Assembly (NCBI RefSeq): GCF_001279775.1
Contig: NZ_LGDG01000218.1
Location: 1-64,000, forward strand
DNA: 64,000 bases
Direction: 5' to 3'
Source of the DNA: Streptomyces sp. MMG1533
GTDB lineage: Bacteria; Actinomycetota; Actinomycetes; Streptomycetales; Streptomycetaceae
This document shows positions 8,922 through 20,850 of this stretch, piece after piece. The notes below the pieces were generated by a model. The model did no database searches and was not told the origin of the DNA. It saw only the letters and a list, made by a program, of their open reading frames with translations. A program made the translations under genes and the position numbers. Numbering within the stretch: position 1 is the stretch's first letter; each line of letters begins with the position of its first letter.

Positions 8922-8973
8922 CTCCACCACCCACGAGGGCCGTCCACTCCACCACCGACCACGAGGGCCGTCC
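8922..8973. repeat. Two-copy direct repeat between gnd and the murA-like gene
   Basis: Two copies of a 25-27 bp unit (8922-8946 and 8947-8973) share CTCCACCACC and CACGAGGGCCGTCC. They lie in the convergent intergenic gap. No function is apparent. Confidence 0.6.
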
Positions 8974-9020
8974 GGACGCCGCCGCACCCACAGGGGGGAA
9001 CGGCGGCACCTGGGGTGCGG

Positions 9021-10550
9021 TCAGATGTCCCGGAACGTCTCGATCTGCGCCCCGACCGAGTTGAGCCGCTCGGCCAGGTCCTCGTACCCCCGGTTGATGA
9101 CGTACACGTTCCGCAGCACGGACGTGCCGTCCGCCGCCATCATCGCGAGCAGGACGACCACGGCGGGCCGCAGGGCCGGCGGGCACATCATCTCGGCGGC
9201 CCGCCAGCGGGTCGGGCCCTCGACCAGCACCCGGTGCGGGTCCAGCAACTGCAGCCGCCCACCGAGGCGGTTGAGGTCCGTCAGGTAGATCGCCCGGTTG
9301 TCGTAGACCCAGTCGTGGATCAGCGTCTTGCCCTGCGCGGCGGCCGCGATGGCCGCGAAGAAGGGGACGTTGTCGATGTTCAGGCCGGGGAACGGCATCG
9401 GGTGGATCTTGTCGATCGGCGCCTCCAGCTTGGAGGGCCGGACGGTGAGGTCCACCAGTCGGGTGCGGCCGTTGTCGGCGGGGTACTCCGGCGTGCGGTC
9501 GTGGTCGAGGCCCATCTCCTCCAGGACCGCGAGCTCGATCTCCAGGAACTCGATGGGCACCCGGTGCACCGTCAGCTCCGACTCCGTGACGACCGCGGCG
9601 GCCAGCAGGCTCATCGCCTCGACCGGGTCCTCGGAGGGGGAGTAGTCGACGTCCACGTCGATGTCGGGCACGCCGTGCACGGTCAGCGTGGTGGTGCCGA
9701 TGCCCTCCACCCGGACGCCCAGGGCCTCCAGGAAGAAGCACAGGTCCTGGACCATGTAGTTGGAGGAGGCGTTGCGGATGACGGTGACGCCGTCGTGCCG
9801 GGCGGCGGCGAGCAGCGCGTTCTCGGTGACCGTGTCCCCGCGTTCGGTCAGCACGATGGGCCGGTCCGGCCGGACCGACCCGTCGACCGTGGCGTGGTAC
9901 TGGCCCTCGGTCGCCGCGATGTCCAGCCCGAACCGGCGCAGCGCGATCATGTGCGGCTCGATGGTCCGCGTACCGAGGTCGCAGCCCCCGGCGTACGGGA
10001 GCTGGAAGCGGTTCATGCGGTGCAGCAGGGGACCGAGGAACATGATGATGGACCGCGTCCGTACGGCGGCTTCCGCGTCGATCGCCGCCATGTTCAGCTC
10101 GGCCGGCGGCACCAGCTCCAGGTCGACGCCGTCGTTGATCCAGCGGGTGCGTACGCCGATGGAGTTGAGCACCTCCAGCAGGCGGTACACCTCCTCGATG
10201 CGGGCGACCCGGCGCAGCACCGTGCGCCCCTGGTTGAGCAGCGAGGCGCACAGCAGTGCCACGCACGCGTTCTTGCTCGTCTTCACGTCGATGGCGCCGG
10301 ACAGCTGACGACCGCCGACCACGCGCAGGTGCATCGGGCCCGCGTAGCCCAGAGAGACGATTTCGCTGTCCAGCGCTTCACTGATTCGAGCGATCATCTC
10401 AAGGCTGATGTTCTGGTTGCCGCGCTCGATGCGATTGACGGCGCTCTGGCTGGTGCCGAGCGCCTCGGCAAGCTGCGACTGCGTCCAGCCCCGGTGCTGC
10501 CGGGCGTCACGGATGAGCTTGCCGATACGTACGAGGTAGTCGTCTGCCAT
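9021..10550 (-). CDS. murA: XRE helix-turn-helix fused to MurA-like UDP-GlcNAc enolpyruvyl transferase
   Basis: A 509-residue fusion. Residues about 7-65 form a Cro/C1-type HTH (IRDARQHRGWTQSQLAEALG, then TSQSAVNRIERG). Residues about 72-505 form the two-domain enolpyruvyl transferase. The substrate Lys-Asn is in KTSKNACVALL, the PEP-binding Cys equivalent to E. coli Cys115 is in AGGCDLGTR, and an Asp at the position of Asp305 is in GLNIDNVPF. MurA makes UDP-GlcNAc-enolpyruvate, the first committed step of peptidoglycan synthesis. Streptomycetes usually carry a separate plain MurA, so this is probably a second, regulated copy (inference). A palindrome 13 nt upstream of the start may be its own operator. 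Confidence 0.85.
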   Translation of the reverse strand: MADDYLVRIGKLIRDARQHRGWTQSQLAEALGTSQSAVNRIERGNQNISLEMIARISEALDSEIVSLGYAGPMHLRVVGGRQLSGAIDVKTSKNACVALLCASLLNQGRTVLRRVARIEEVYRLLEVLNSIGVRTRWINDGVDLELVPPAELNMAAIDAEAAVRTRSIIMFLGPLLHRMNRFQLPYAGGCDLGTRTIEPHMIALRRFGLDIAATEGQYHATVDGSVRPDRPIVLTERGDTVTENALLAAARHDGVTVIRNASSNYMVQDLCFFLEALGVRVEGIGTTTLTVHGVPDIDVDVDYSPSEDPVEAMSLLAAAVVTESELTVHRVPIEFLEIELAVLEEMGLDHDRTPEYPADNGRTRLVDLTVRPSKLEAPIDKIHPMPFPGLNIDNVPFFAAIAAAAQGKTLIHDWVYDNRAIYLTDLNRLGGRLQLLDPHRVLVEGPTRWRAAEMMCPPALRPAVVVLLAMMAADGTSVLRNVYVINRGYEDLAERLNSVGAQIETFRDI

Positions 10551-10561
10551 GAGGTTGAGGC

Positions 10562-10579
10562 TATCTCAGATATGAGATG
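10562..10579. promoter_or_regulatory. Palindromic operator candidate upstream of the murA-like fusion
   Basis: ATCTCA-GATA-TGAGAT (10563-10578) is a perfect inverted repeat ending 12 nt upstream of the MurA fusion start at 10550. Written as TATCTC-N6-GAGATG it matches the palindrome upstream of acnA at 13207-13224. It is a candidate site for the XRE domain of the fusion protein (inference). Confidence 0.5.
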
Positions 10580-10634
10580 GCGCCTCTTGAGGGGGTCCGT
10601 TCGGATGACCGGCGGGGGTGGGCCTGAGGGATGG

Positions 10635-10835
10635 TCAACGGCGCTTCGCGGTGCGGGTGCGACGCCACCCGAAAGGTCCGGGCAAATCCACCGATGTCGT
10701 ACGCCGTCCGGTGCTGCTGCTCGTGTGCCGGGGCCCGTGGCTGCCGCCGCCGGTCGTGATGGACCAGGAGCGCCGGTTGATGTTCAGGCGCACGCCGGGC
10801 AGGATCCGGAAGCTCTTGCGGAACGTGAGGGGCAT
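10635..10835 (-). CDS. DUF4236 family small protein
   Basis: A 66-residue basic protein: MPLTFRKSFRILPGVRLNIN at the start, then SWSITTGG, then SVDLPGPFGWR. The R-K-S-F-x-I-x-P-G-V-R-L-N core followed by a G-G turn and a P-G-x-G-x-R end is the DUF4236 pattern, of unknown function. GGGAGG lies 7 nt upstream of the ATG at 10835, which fixes the start. It lies 84 nt upstream of the MurA fusion on the same strand. Confidence 0.72.
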   Translation of the reverse strand: MPLTFRKSFRILPGVRLNINRRSWSITTGGGSHGPRHTSSSTGRRTTSVDLPGPFGWRRTRTAKRR

Positions 10836-10847
10836 GGGGGCCTCCCT

Positions 10848-11065
10848 TCAGGGTCGGTCGGTTGCTCCCAACTCCTGTCGGATACCCCGACTTGGCGAAC
10901 TGATGGCCGTACTCCACCGCCTCCTCGAAGGTGACCGACGGCGTACCGGTGTCGTGTGACGCGCCCGTCCTCGTCCCGCAACTCGACGACCCGCGGCTCC
11001 GGGCAGGTCCAGGCAAGGGTCAGTCGGCGCTGTCCGATGGCGGCAGGAAAGGGCTCGGTGATCAC
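10848..11065 (-). pseudogene. Possible small frameshifted ORF upstream of the DUF4236 gene
   Basis: From GTG 11065 leftwards, one frame gives a protein-like N-terminus (VITEPFPAAIGQRRLTLAW, then EPRVVELRDEDGRVT). At about 10955 the protein-like reading moves to another frame (TPSVTFEEAVEYGHQFAKSG). One extra base near 10952-10956 would account for the shift. This is either a broken small gene or a sequencing error, or simply GC-rich DNA mimicking protein. I do not recognise the product. Confidence 0.3.
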
Positions 11066-11127
11066 CCGACAAAGGCGGTGCGGGGAATGTCGGGTGATCG
11101 GGACCGGTGTCGCCGCACGATGGGGGC

Positions 11128-11940
11128 ATGGATGACACCACCTTGGTATCTCGCTTCCTCCGCGACGGCTTCGTGAAGTTGGAGGGCGCCGTCGCGCCGC
11201 GCGTGGCCGCGGACTGCGCGCGGCTGCTGTGGCGAGAGACGGGCTGCGACCCGGACGATCCGGCGACGTGGACGCAGCCCGTGCGCTGGGTGGCCGGCAT
11301 GGCGCAGGGGCCGTTCGCCGCCGCACCCAACTCCCCGTCCCTGCAGCGCGCGTACGACCTGCTCGTCGGCGCGGGATGCTGGGAGCCGCGCTACTCGCTG
11401 GGCACGTTCCCGCTGCGCTTCCCGCACGAGGAGGAGCCGGACGACGCGGGCTGGCACATCGAGGGGAGCTATCTGCCGGAGGGCGAGAGCTGGTACTTCA
11501 CAAATCTGCGTTCCCGGGGCCGGGCGCTGCTGATGCTGTTCCTGTTCAGCGAGGTCGGTGAGGAGGACGCCCCGACCCGGATCCGGGTCGGCTCACACCT
11601 CGACGTGCCCAAGGTGCTGGAGAAGTACGGGGAGGACGGGGCGAGCGGGCTGACCCTTGCGCCCGATCTGGTGGCGGCCTCCGACCACCGGCCACTCGCC
11701 CTGGCCACCGGGGCCCCGGGCGACGTCTTCCTGTGTCATCCGTTCCTGGTGCACGCGGCGCAACCGCATCATGGGGTGCGGCCGCGCTTCATGGCGCAGC
11801 CGCCGCTGATGCCGGCCGCGCCGTACGAACTGGAGCGGGCCGACGGCGCGTACTCACCCGTGGAGATCGCGATCCGTCGGGGCCTGGGACAGGGCACCCC
11901 CGGTCCGGACGGGGACGGCACCGGCTGCAGCGCCGGGTAG
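11128..11940 (+). CDS. Phytanoyl-CoA dioxygenase (PhyH)-like Fe(II)/2-oxoglutarate oxygenase
   Basis: A 270-residue double-stranded beta-helix protein. The metal triad looks like H-x-E in GWHIEGSYLP (about residue 112) plus the distal His in FLVHAAQPHHGVRPRF (about 214), with the Arg of that segment placed for 2-oxoglutarate. PhyH proteins normally have H-x-D, so Glu is a variant carboxylate. The N-terminal helix LVSRFLRDGFVKLEGAV is typical of the family. The substrate is unknown; relatives act on small molecules or modified amino acids. ATG at 11128 was chosen from alignment to that N-terminus. An AraC-type regulator follows 45 nt downstream on the same strand. Confidence 0.78.
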   Translation: MDDTTLVSRFLRDGFVKLEGAVAPRVAADCARLLWRETGCDPDDPATWTQPVRWVAGMAQGPFAAAPNSPSLQRAYDLLVGAGCWEPRYSLGTFPLRFPHEEEPDDAGWHIEGSYLPEGESWYFTNLRSRGRALLMLFLFSEVGEEDAPTRIRVGSHLDVPKVLEKYGEDGASGLTLAPDLVAASDHRPLALATGAPGDVFLCHPFLVHAAQPHHGVRPRFMAQPPLMPAAPYELERADGAYSPVEIAIRRGLGQGTPGPDGDGTGCSAG

Positions 11941-11985
11941 ACATGCTTCATCCGTTCCTGGAGAGGAAGAGGAAGGAGACCGGGC

Positions 11986-12852
11986 ATGCTGGAGCGGCTG
12001 AACCGGGCCATGGAGCACATCGAGTGCCATCTCGACCAGGCCGTCGAGGTGGAGGAGCTGGCACGCCTCGCGGCCACCTCGGAGTACCACCTGCGTCGGA
12101 TGTTCTCCGCGCTCGCGGGCATACCGCTGTCGGAGTACATCCGGCGCCGTCGGCTCACCCTCGCGGGCGCCGAAGTGCTCGCGGGACGCGAGACGCTGCT
12201 GGAGATCGCGGTGCGCTACGGCTACAGCTCCGGCGAGGCGTTCGCGCGGGCGTTCCGTGCCATGCACGGCATCGGACCGGGCGAGGCCCGGCGTACCGGC
12301 GCCGCGCTCAACTCCCAGTCTCGGATGGCCTTCCGCCTCACCGTCGAAGGGAGGAGCGGTATGCGATATCGCGTCGTGGACAAGGCGGAGTTCACCGTCG
12401 TCGGGCTCAAGACCCGGGTACCGCTGGTGCATGCGGGGCCGAACCAGGCGATCATGGACTTTGTCCGCGGGATCGACCCGCGGACCCTGGAGCGCCTGGA
12501 GAAACTGTCGGACCAGGAGCCGCACGGCATCGTCGCGGTCTGTGACGACCTGGACCCAAGCCGCGCCGAGGGCACCGAACTCGACTACCACCACGGCGTG
12601 ATCACCTCCGAGGCCGCTCCGGAGGGCACGACCACGTTGGCCGTCCCGGCCGGCACCTGGGCGGTCTTCACCACCTCCGGGCCGGCGCCGCAGGCCATCC
12701 AGGAGCTGTGGCGCGACGTGTTCACCGAGTGGTTCCCGTCGAACCCGTACCGCACCCGCACCGGCCCTGAGATCCTGCGCACCCGCCTGTCGCCGGAGAA
12801 GACCGAGGCCGACGCCGAACTGTGGCTCCCGGTGGAGCCCGAGCACCGCTGA
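11986..12852 (+). CDS. AraC-family regulator with GyrI-like effector domain
   Basis: A 288-residue protein. Residues about 5-105 hold the two HTH motifs of AraC/XylS proteins (LARLAATSEYHLRRMFSALA; IAVRYGYSSGEAFARAFRAM). From about 125 the GyrI-like/SOUL-type effector-binding domain begins (MRYRVVDKAEFTVVGLKTRV) and ends in ELWLPVEPEHR. This HTH-first, GyrI-last order is that of Rob-type and related drug- or ligand-sensing activators. A GGAAGGAG site precedes the ATG. It may control the upstream PhyH gene (inference). Confidence 0.87.
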   Translation: MLERLNRAMEHIECHLDQAVEVEELARLAATSEYHLRRMFSALAGIPLSEYIRRRRLTLAGAEVLAGRETLLEIAVRYGYSSGEAFARAFRAMHGIGPGEARRTGAALNSQSRMAFRLTVEGRSGMRYRVVDKAEFTVVGLKTRVPLVHAGPNQAIMDFVRGIDPRTLERLEKLSDQEPHGIVAVCDDLDPSRAEGTELDYHHGVITSEAAPEGTTTLAVPAGTWAVFTTSGPAPQAIQELWRDVFTEWFPSNPYRTRTGPEILRTRLSPEKTEADAELWLPVEPEHR

Positions 12853-16083
<3,231 letters not shown>

Positions 16084-16102
16084 GCGGTACGGCAGGGCAG
16101 TT

Positions 16103-16138
16103 GAGGGCCGCATTCCCGGTGACGGGGATGCGGCCCTC
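16103..16138 (+). terminator. Hairpin terminator after acnA
   Basis: Arms 16103-16117 and 16124-16138 form a 15-bp stem (one G-U pair) with a 6-nt loop, 19 nt after the acnA stop. Confidence 0.8.
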
Positions 16139-16227
16139 CGCCGTGCCGGGACCAGGACGTCCCAGGTCATCACCCACCCTCAGGTGGACCACAGGGTTCC
16201 CTCAGCCGAGGGGGACAAAATCAAGAC

Positions 16228-16953
16228 ATGACTGGCACCTCCGGGTCCCGAACCGGCCGCGTCCGCGTGCTCATCGTCGATGACGAGCCCACGCTCACCG
16301 AATTGTTGTCCGTGGCCGTCACCGAGGCGGGCTGGCGGCCCTACCCGGCCGCGGACGGGCACAGCGCGCTGCGCGTCGCCCAGGGCTGCGCGCCGCACGC
16401 CGTCGTGCTCGACGGGATGCTGCCCGACCTCGACGGGCTTCAGGTGCTGCGCCGGCTGCGGCACGACGACCCGAAGCTGCCCGTGCTCATGCTCACCGCC
16501 CGCGATGCGCTGGAGCACCGTCTCGACGGCCTGGAGGCCGGCGCCGACGACTACGTGACCAAGCCGTTCTCCCTGGAGGAGGTCGTGCTGCGGCTGCGCG
16601 GGCTGCTGCGCAGGGCCGGAACCGAACACGGCCGGGCCGACGACTCGGTGCGCGTGCTCGGCGACCTCGTGCTGGCCGAGGACAGCCGCGAGGTGCGCCG
16701 CGCGGGCACGCCGATCCAGCTCACCGCCAAGGAGTTCGACCTGCTCGGCCTGCTGATGAACCACCCGCGCCAGGTGCTGAGCAAGGCCCAGATCCTCGAC
16801 CACGTCTGGAACAGCTCCTTCGACGGGGGCGGCAACCTCGTCGAGGTCTACATCTCCGGCCTGCGCCGCAAGATCGACAAGGGCCGGGCGCCGATGATCC
16901 ACACCATGCGCGGGCTGGGCTACGCGATCAGGCCTGCGGAGGAGGGGAGATGA
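16228..16953 (+). CDS. OmpR-family response regulator
   Basis: A 241-residue two-component regulator. The receiver domain (about 12-125) has the acidic pair in VLIVDDEP, the phospho-acceptor Asp in VVLDGMLPD, Thr in LMLTARD and Lys in VTKPFS. The winged-helix output (about 145-238) shows LTAKEFDLLGLLMNHPRQVL, NLVEVYISGLRRKID and the terminal MRGLGYAIR. The stop overlaps the ATG of the sensor kinase (ATGA), so the pair is coupled. A GAGGGGG lies somewhat far (about 14 nt) from the ATG. The target genes are unknown. Confidence 0.93.
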   Translation: MTGTSGSRTGRVRVLIVDDEPTLTELLSVAVTEAGWRPYPAADGHSALRVAQGCAPHAVVLDGMLPDLDGLQVLRRLRHDDPKLPVLMLTARDALEHRLDGLEAGADDYVTKPFSLEEVVLRLRGLLRRAGTEHGRADDSVRVLGDLVLAEDSREVRRAGTPIQLTAKEFDLLGLLMNHPRQVLSKAQILDHVWNSSFDGGGNLVEVYISGLRRKIDKGRAPMIHTMRGLGYAIRPAEEGR

Positions 16954-18527
16954 CCGCCACGCCGCGCCCGAGGCTGCGCACGCACTCCCTGCGCACCCGA
17001 CTGCTCCTCTTCGTCAGTGCCACCCTCGTCGTCGTGTGCACCACGATGGCGTTCACCACCGCCTACGTCCAACGCGCCTACCTCATGGGCGCCTTGGACG
17101 GCCGGGTCACCAACGCCGCCGAGCGCAGCCTGGGCGGTGCCTCGCTCCACCCGGAGTTCGAGGCCGACCTGACCTTCCTCAACGAGAGCGGCCACCCCAC
17201 CGGCATGCTCGCCGCGCGGCTCGACGCCGGGGGCACCATCCTCTCCGCGGAGGTCGTCGGCCCGGACGCCGCTCCCAAGGCCCTCACCACCGCCCAGCGT
17301 GCCGCGCTGAAAGGCATCGGCACCGACGGCTCGAAGCACACCCGGACCGTCCCCGACCTGGGCACCTACCGGGTCACCGTGCTCGACGACAACGGCGTCC
17401 GGGTCCTGACCGGGCTCCCGATGGACGACGTACAGCACATGATCAGCGGCCTCGTCGTGGTCGAGACGATGGTCGCAGGTCTCGGGCTGGCCGTCGCGGG
17501 CTGTGCCTGTGCGGTGGTCATACGGCGTCAGCTGCGGCCCCTGGGCCGGGTCGCCGCCACCGCCGCCGAGGTCTCCCGCGCGCCCCTCGGCAGGGGCGAG
17601 GTCGTCGGCCTGACCCGGGTGCCCGAACCCGACACTCACCCCGCCAGCGAGGCCGGCCAGGTCGGCGCGGCACTCAACCGCATGATCGACCACGTCGAGT
17701 CCTCCCTCGCCGAGCGGCAGCGCAGCGAGGAGCGGGTGCGCCACAGCGAGGAGAAGATGCGGCGCTTCCTCGCCGACGCCAGCCACGAACTCCGTACGCC
17801 ACTCGCGTCCATCGCCGGATACGCGGAACTGATGAACCGCGGCACCGACCGCATCGAGCCGGTCATGGCCTGGCGCCGGGTCTCCGCCGAATCGGCCCGG
17901 ATGACCGGCCTGGTGGAGGACCTCCTCCTGCTGGCCCGCCTCGACGAGGGGCGGCCCCTGCAGTCCGCCGAGGTGGACCTGGCCGCGCTGGTCGCGGAGG
18001 CCGTGTGGGACGCGCGCGCCGCGGGCGGCGACCACGACTGGCAGCTGGAACTGGGCCTCGACACGCCCGCGCTGGTCCTCGGCGACGAGACCCGGCTCCA
18101 CCAGGTGGTGGCCAACCTGCTGGCCAACGCGCGGATGCACACGCCTGCGGGCACGACGGTGGTGGCGTCCGTCGAGGCCACCTCGGACCACTGCGTCATC
18201 CGCGTCCGCGACAACGGCCCCGGCATCCCGCCCGCCCTCCTGCCCAGGGTCTTCGAACGCTTCACCCGCGCCGACACCTCCCGCTCCCGCACGGACGCCC
18301 GAGCGGGCGGATCGGGGCTCGGCCTCGCCATCGCGGCGGCGATCACGTCGGCTCACGGAGGCCGGATCGACGTGCACAGCGTCCCTGGGCACACGGAGTT
18401 CACGATCGGCCTCCCGACGGCGGACGACCCGACGGCAGTACAGGCAGCAGGGGCAGCAGGGGCAGCAGAGGCATCCCAGGCAGCACCGGCAGTACAGGCG
18501 ATCCGGAGCAGGTCGGCGTCGGTGTAG
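16950..18527 (+). CDS. Membrane sensor histidine kinase
   Basis: A 525-residue kinase paired with the upstream regulator. TM1 is at about 18-40, an extracytoplasmic sensor of about 125 residues follows, and TM2 is at about 168-192. Then come a HAMP linker, a HisKA box with His in LADASHELRTPLAS (about 278), and a HATPase_c domain with the N box VVANLLANARMH, G1 DNGPGIPP and G2 GGSGLGLAI. The tail after the ATPase domain is low-complexity Ala/Gln (AAGAAGAAEASQAAP), encoded by repeated GGCAGCAGG units. The signal sensed is not evident. Confidence 0.92.
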   Translation: MTATPRPRLRTHSLRTRLLLFVSATLVVVCTTMAFTTAYVQRAYLMGALDGRVTNAAERSLGGASLHPEFEADLTFLNESGHPTGMLAARLDAGGTILSAEVVGPDAAPKALTTAQRAALKGIGTDGSKHTRTVPDLGTYRVTVLDDNGVRVLTGLPMDDVQHMISGLVVVETMVAGLGLAVAGCACAVVIRRQLRPLGRVAATAAEVSRAPLGRGEVVGLTRVPEPDTHPASEAGQVGAALNRMIDHVESSLAERQRSEERVRHSEEKMRRFLADASHELRTPLASIAGYAELMNRGTDRIEPVMAWRRVSAESARMTGLVEDLLLLARLDEGRPLQSAEVDLAALVAEAVWDARAAGGDHDWQLELGLDTPALVLGDETRLHQVVANLLANARMHTPAGTTVVASVEATSDHCVIRVRDNGPGIPPALLPRVFERFTRADTSRSRTDARAGGSGLGLAIAAAITSAHGGRIDVHSVPGHTEFTIGLPTADDPTAVQAAGAAGAAEASQAAPAVQAIRSRSASV

Positions 18528-18610
18528 GCCATCCAGCCTCTGCGCCACGGCCCGTGGGAATGGCACTAGTCTGATGCCGCTGAACAGCCGTGCGACACAG
18601 GGGAATTGCG

Positions 18611-20827
18611 ATGGGCGACCGGAACATGCCGGTGAGCACCGGGGAATCGGAGTCCATCGGGTCCATAGGCGGCTACGCCCTCGTCGACCGGCTCGGCAAC
18701 GGTGGCATGGGCGTCGTCTACCTGGCACGCGCGGCCTCCGGACGCCAGGTCGCGGTCAAGGTCGTCCACACGCAGTACGCGCAGGACGAGGAGTTCCGGA
18801 CGCGTTTTCGGCAGGAGGTCGCGGCGGCCCGCCGGGTGAGCGGCGCGTTCACCGCCCCCGTGGTGGACGCCGATCCGGACGCCGAGCTGCCGTGGATGGC
18901 CACCCTGTACGTGCCGGGCCGCACGCTGGAGGACGTCGTTGCCAAGGAAGGGGCGCTGGGCGGGCGCGAGCTGCGCACCCTGGCCCTCGGACTGGTCGAG
19001 GCGCTGCGGGACATCCACCAGGCGGGCGTGGTGCACCGGGACCTGAAGCCGAGCAACGTGCTGATGGCCGAGGACGGGCCGCGCGTCATCGACTTCGGGA
19101 TCTCGCGCGCCGCCGACAACCAGGCACTCACCGTGACCGGACGGCTGATCGGCACCCCGCCCTTCATGTCCCCTGAGCAGTTCGCCTCACCTCGGGACGT
19201 CACCGCCGCCTCGGACGTGTTCTCGCTGGGCTCCCTGCTGGTGTACGCGGCCACCGGCAACCGTCCCTTCGACGGCGGCAGTCCGTACATGACGGGCTAT
19301 CAGGTGGTGCACGAGCAGCCCGCCCTGGACGGCGTGTCCGAGCCCCTGCTGAGCGTCGTCGAGCGCTGCCTGGACAAGGATCCGGGCACCAGACCCCAAC
19401 TGGCCGAGCTGCACCGGCTGTTCAGGACCATGCCGGACACACCGGACACGCCGGGCACCCCGGCCCTGCCGGGTCCGCCGACCGTCCCGGGACACCGGAG
19501 GGCCTCCCGGGGGGCCGGTGCCAAGACGGGCGTGGCCGGCACCGGCCGCCGTGGCCGCCGCCTCGTGGTCCTCGCCGCGGCCCTGGCCGTCGCCGCGGTG
19601 TCCGCGTCGGTGTACCACCTGGTGTCGAGCCCGGAGACCACCGAGGACCCGCCCGCTGCCGGCCGTCCCTCCTCTCCCACCCCGGCGCTCCCCGTCGGCT
19701 GGCAGCCCTGGCAGACGAACCTCACCCGAGCCGTGCGGGACGACCCCGTGAGCATCAACGTGGGCAGCGTGGACTCCGGCTGTGTGTCCGGCGGATCCTC
19801 CCTGTACTGCGCGGGCACCGGTTTCACGGTCGCCCGCCTCGACGTCGCCTCGGGCCGTGTCGCGTGGCGGTTCGGCAGCAACTCCCAGGCCGCCGAGCGG
19901 CCCCTCGGCGTGCGCAACGGGATCGTGTACACGTACGAGCAGCCGGACGAGGTGTACGCAGACCAGCGAGTGATCGCCCTCGACGCCGACACCGGGAAAC
20001 GCGTCTGGACCCGCACGGTCGACGCGAGTCATCGCGTCGCCCTGTTCGACGGCGGCGTCCTGACGGTGTCGGACGACACGAAGGAGTTCGTCGCCTTCAA
20101 CGCCACCACGGGCAAGGACCTGTGGCGCACCCCGGCCAAGTCGTCGGCCGGAACCTCCTGCGGCCCGATGGTTCTGGACGGCGCCCCCTACGGCGTGTGT
20201 GCCGACGCGAACGACCCCACCACGGGCCCGACCGGCTTCCTGCGCCTCGACCCGACCGACGGCACGGCGCACGAACTCGACCCGCTGCCCGAGGGGGCGG
20301 AGTCGCTCGGTGCCGTCGACGGGCAGCCGCTGTTCCTGCTGCAGAAGAGCGCGGAGTACCAGTCGGACGACGGCCGGGACGAGGCGTACACCACCCTGTT
20401 GCGGGTGAACCCGACCAACGGCACCGTCACCCGGGTCCCCCTGGCGGGAGCCCCGCGCGGCACGGCCACCGTCATCGACGGCACGGTGTACTTCGTGCGC
20501 CCCGACGGGACCGTCACCGCGGTCGCGGTGGCCGACGGCACCCGGCTGTGGCAGCAGGGCACCCAGATCGAGAACCTGTCGGCGCCGGTGCGGTCGACGA
20601 AATACGACGCGCTCTACTTCGCCAACCGTTACGGCCGCCTCCTCGCGCTCGACCGCGGGACCGGCGCTCAGCGGTGGACCACGGACAAGCTCGACGACCC
20701 CGGGGACTCGGCGGAGAACACGATCCCGAGCCTGTTGCTCGTGAAGGACGCCATCGTGGCGGTGGCGGGCGACACGGCCTTCTCCGTACGCCCGGGCCGT
20801 CCGTCGCCGACGGCCACCACGAACTGA
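18611..20827 (+). CDS. Ser/Thr protein kinase with extracellular PQQ-type beta-propeller
   Basis: A 738-residue Hanks-type kinase. The catalytic domain (about 18-285) has the P-loop LGNGGMGVVY, Lys in VAVKVV, HRDLKPSN, DFGIS and MSPEQ. A Pro-rich linker leads to one TM helix (about 316-340, LVVLAAALAVAAVSASVYHL). The outer roughly 390 residues contain repeated G-x-x-x-W-R/T blades (VAWRFG, KRVWTRT, KDLWRTP, TRLWQQG, AQRWTTD) of the PQQ/Ala-Trp propeller type. Paired Cys are suited to disulfides. Such kinases sense cell-surface signals. Start ATG 18611 has AGGGG upstream. Downstream is the 32-bp repeat array. Confidence 0.93.
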   Translation: MGDRNMPVSTGESESIGSIGGYALVDRLGNGGMGVVYLARAASGRQVAVKVVHTQYAQDEEFRTRFRQEVAAARRVSGAFTAPVVDADPDAELPWMATLYVPGRTLEDVVAKEGALGGRELRTLALGLVEALRDIHQAGVVHRDLKPSNVLMAEDGPRVIDFGISRAADNQALTVTGRLIGTPPFMSPEQFASPRDVTAASDVFSLGSLLVYAATGNRPFDGGSPYMTGYQVVHEQPALDGVSEPLLSVVERCLDKDPGTRPQLAELHRLFRTMPDTPDTPGTPALPGPPTVPGHRRASRGAGAKTGVAGTGRRGRRLVVLAAALAVAAVSASVYHLVSSPETTEDPPAAGRPSSPTPALPVGWQPWQTNLTRAVRDDPVSINVGSVDSGCVSGGSSLYCAGTGFTVARLDVASGRVAWRFGSNSQAAERPLGVRNGIVYTYEQPDEVYADQRVIALDADTGKRVWTRTVDASHRVALFDGGVLTVSDDTKEFVAFNATTGKDLWRTPAKSSAGTSCGPMVLDGAPYGVCADANDPTTGPTGFLRLDPTDGTAHELDPLPEGAESLGAVDGQPLFLLQKSAEYQSDDGRDEAYTTLLRVNPTNGTVTRVPLAGAPRGTATVIDGTVYFVRPDGTVTAVAVADGTRLWQQGTQIENLSAPVRSTKYDALYFANRYGRLLALDRGTGAQRWTTDKLDDPGDSAENTIPSLLLVKDAIVAVAGDTAFSVRPGRPSPTATTN

Positions 20828-20850
20828 CCACACCGCCGACCGAGCCGTCC

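Noticed and set aside
18442..18500. Collagen-like G-S-R-G repeats in an alternative frame of the kinase tail
   Set aside because: They arise from GGCAGCAGG slippage repeats that the sensor kinase frame reads as Ala/Gln. The alternative frame has no start of its own.
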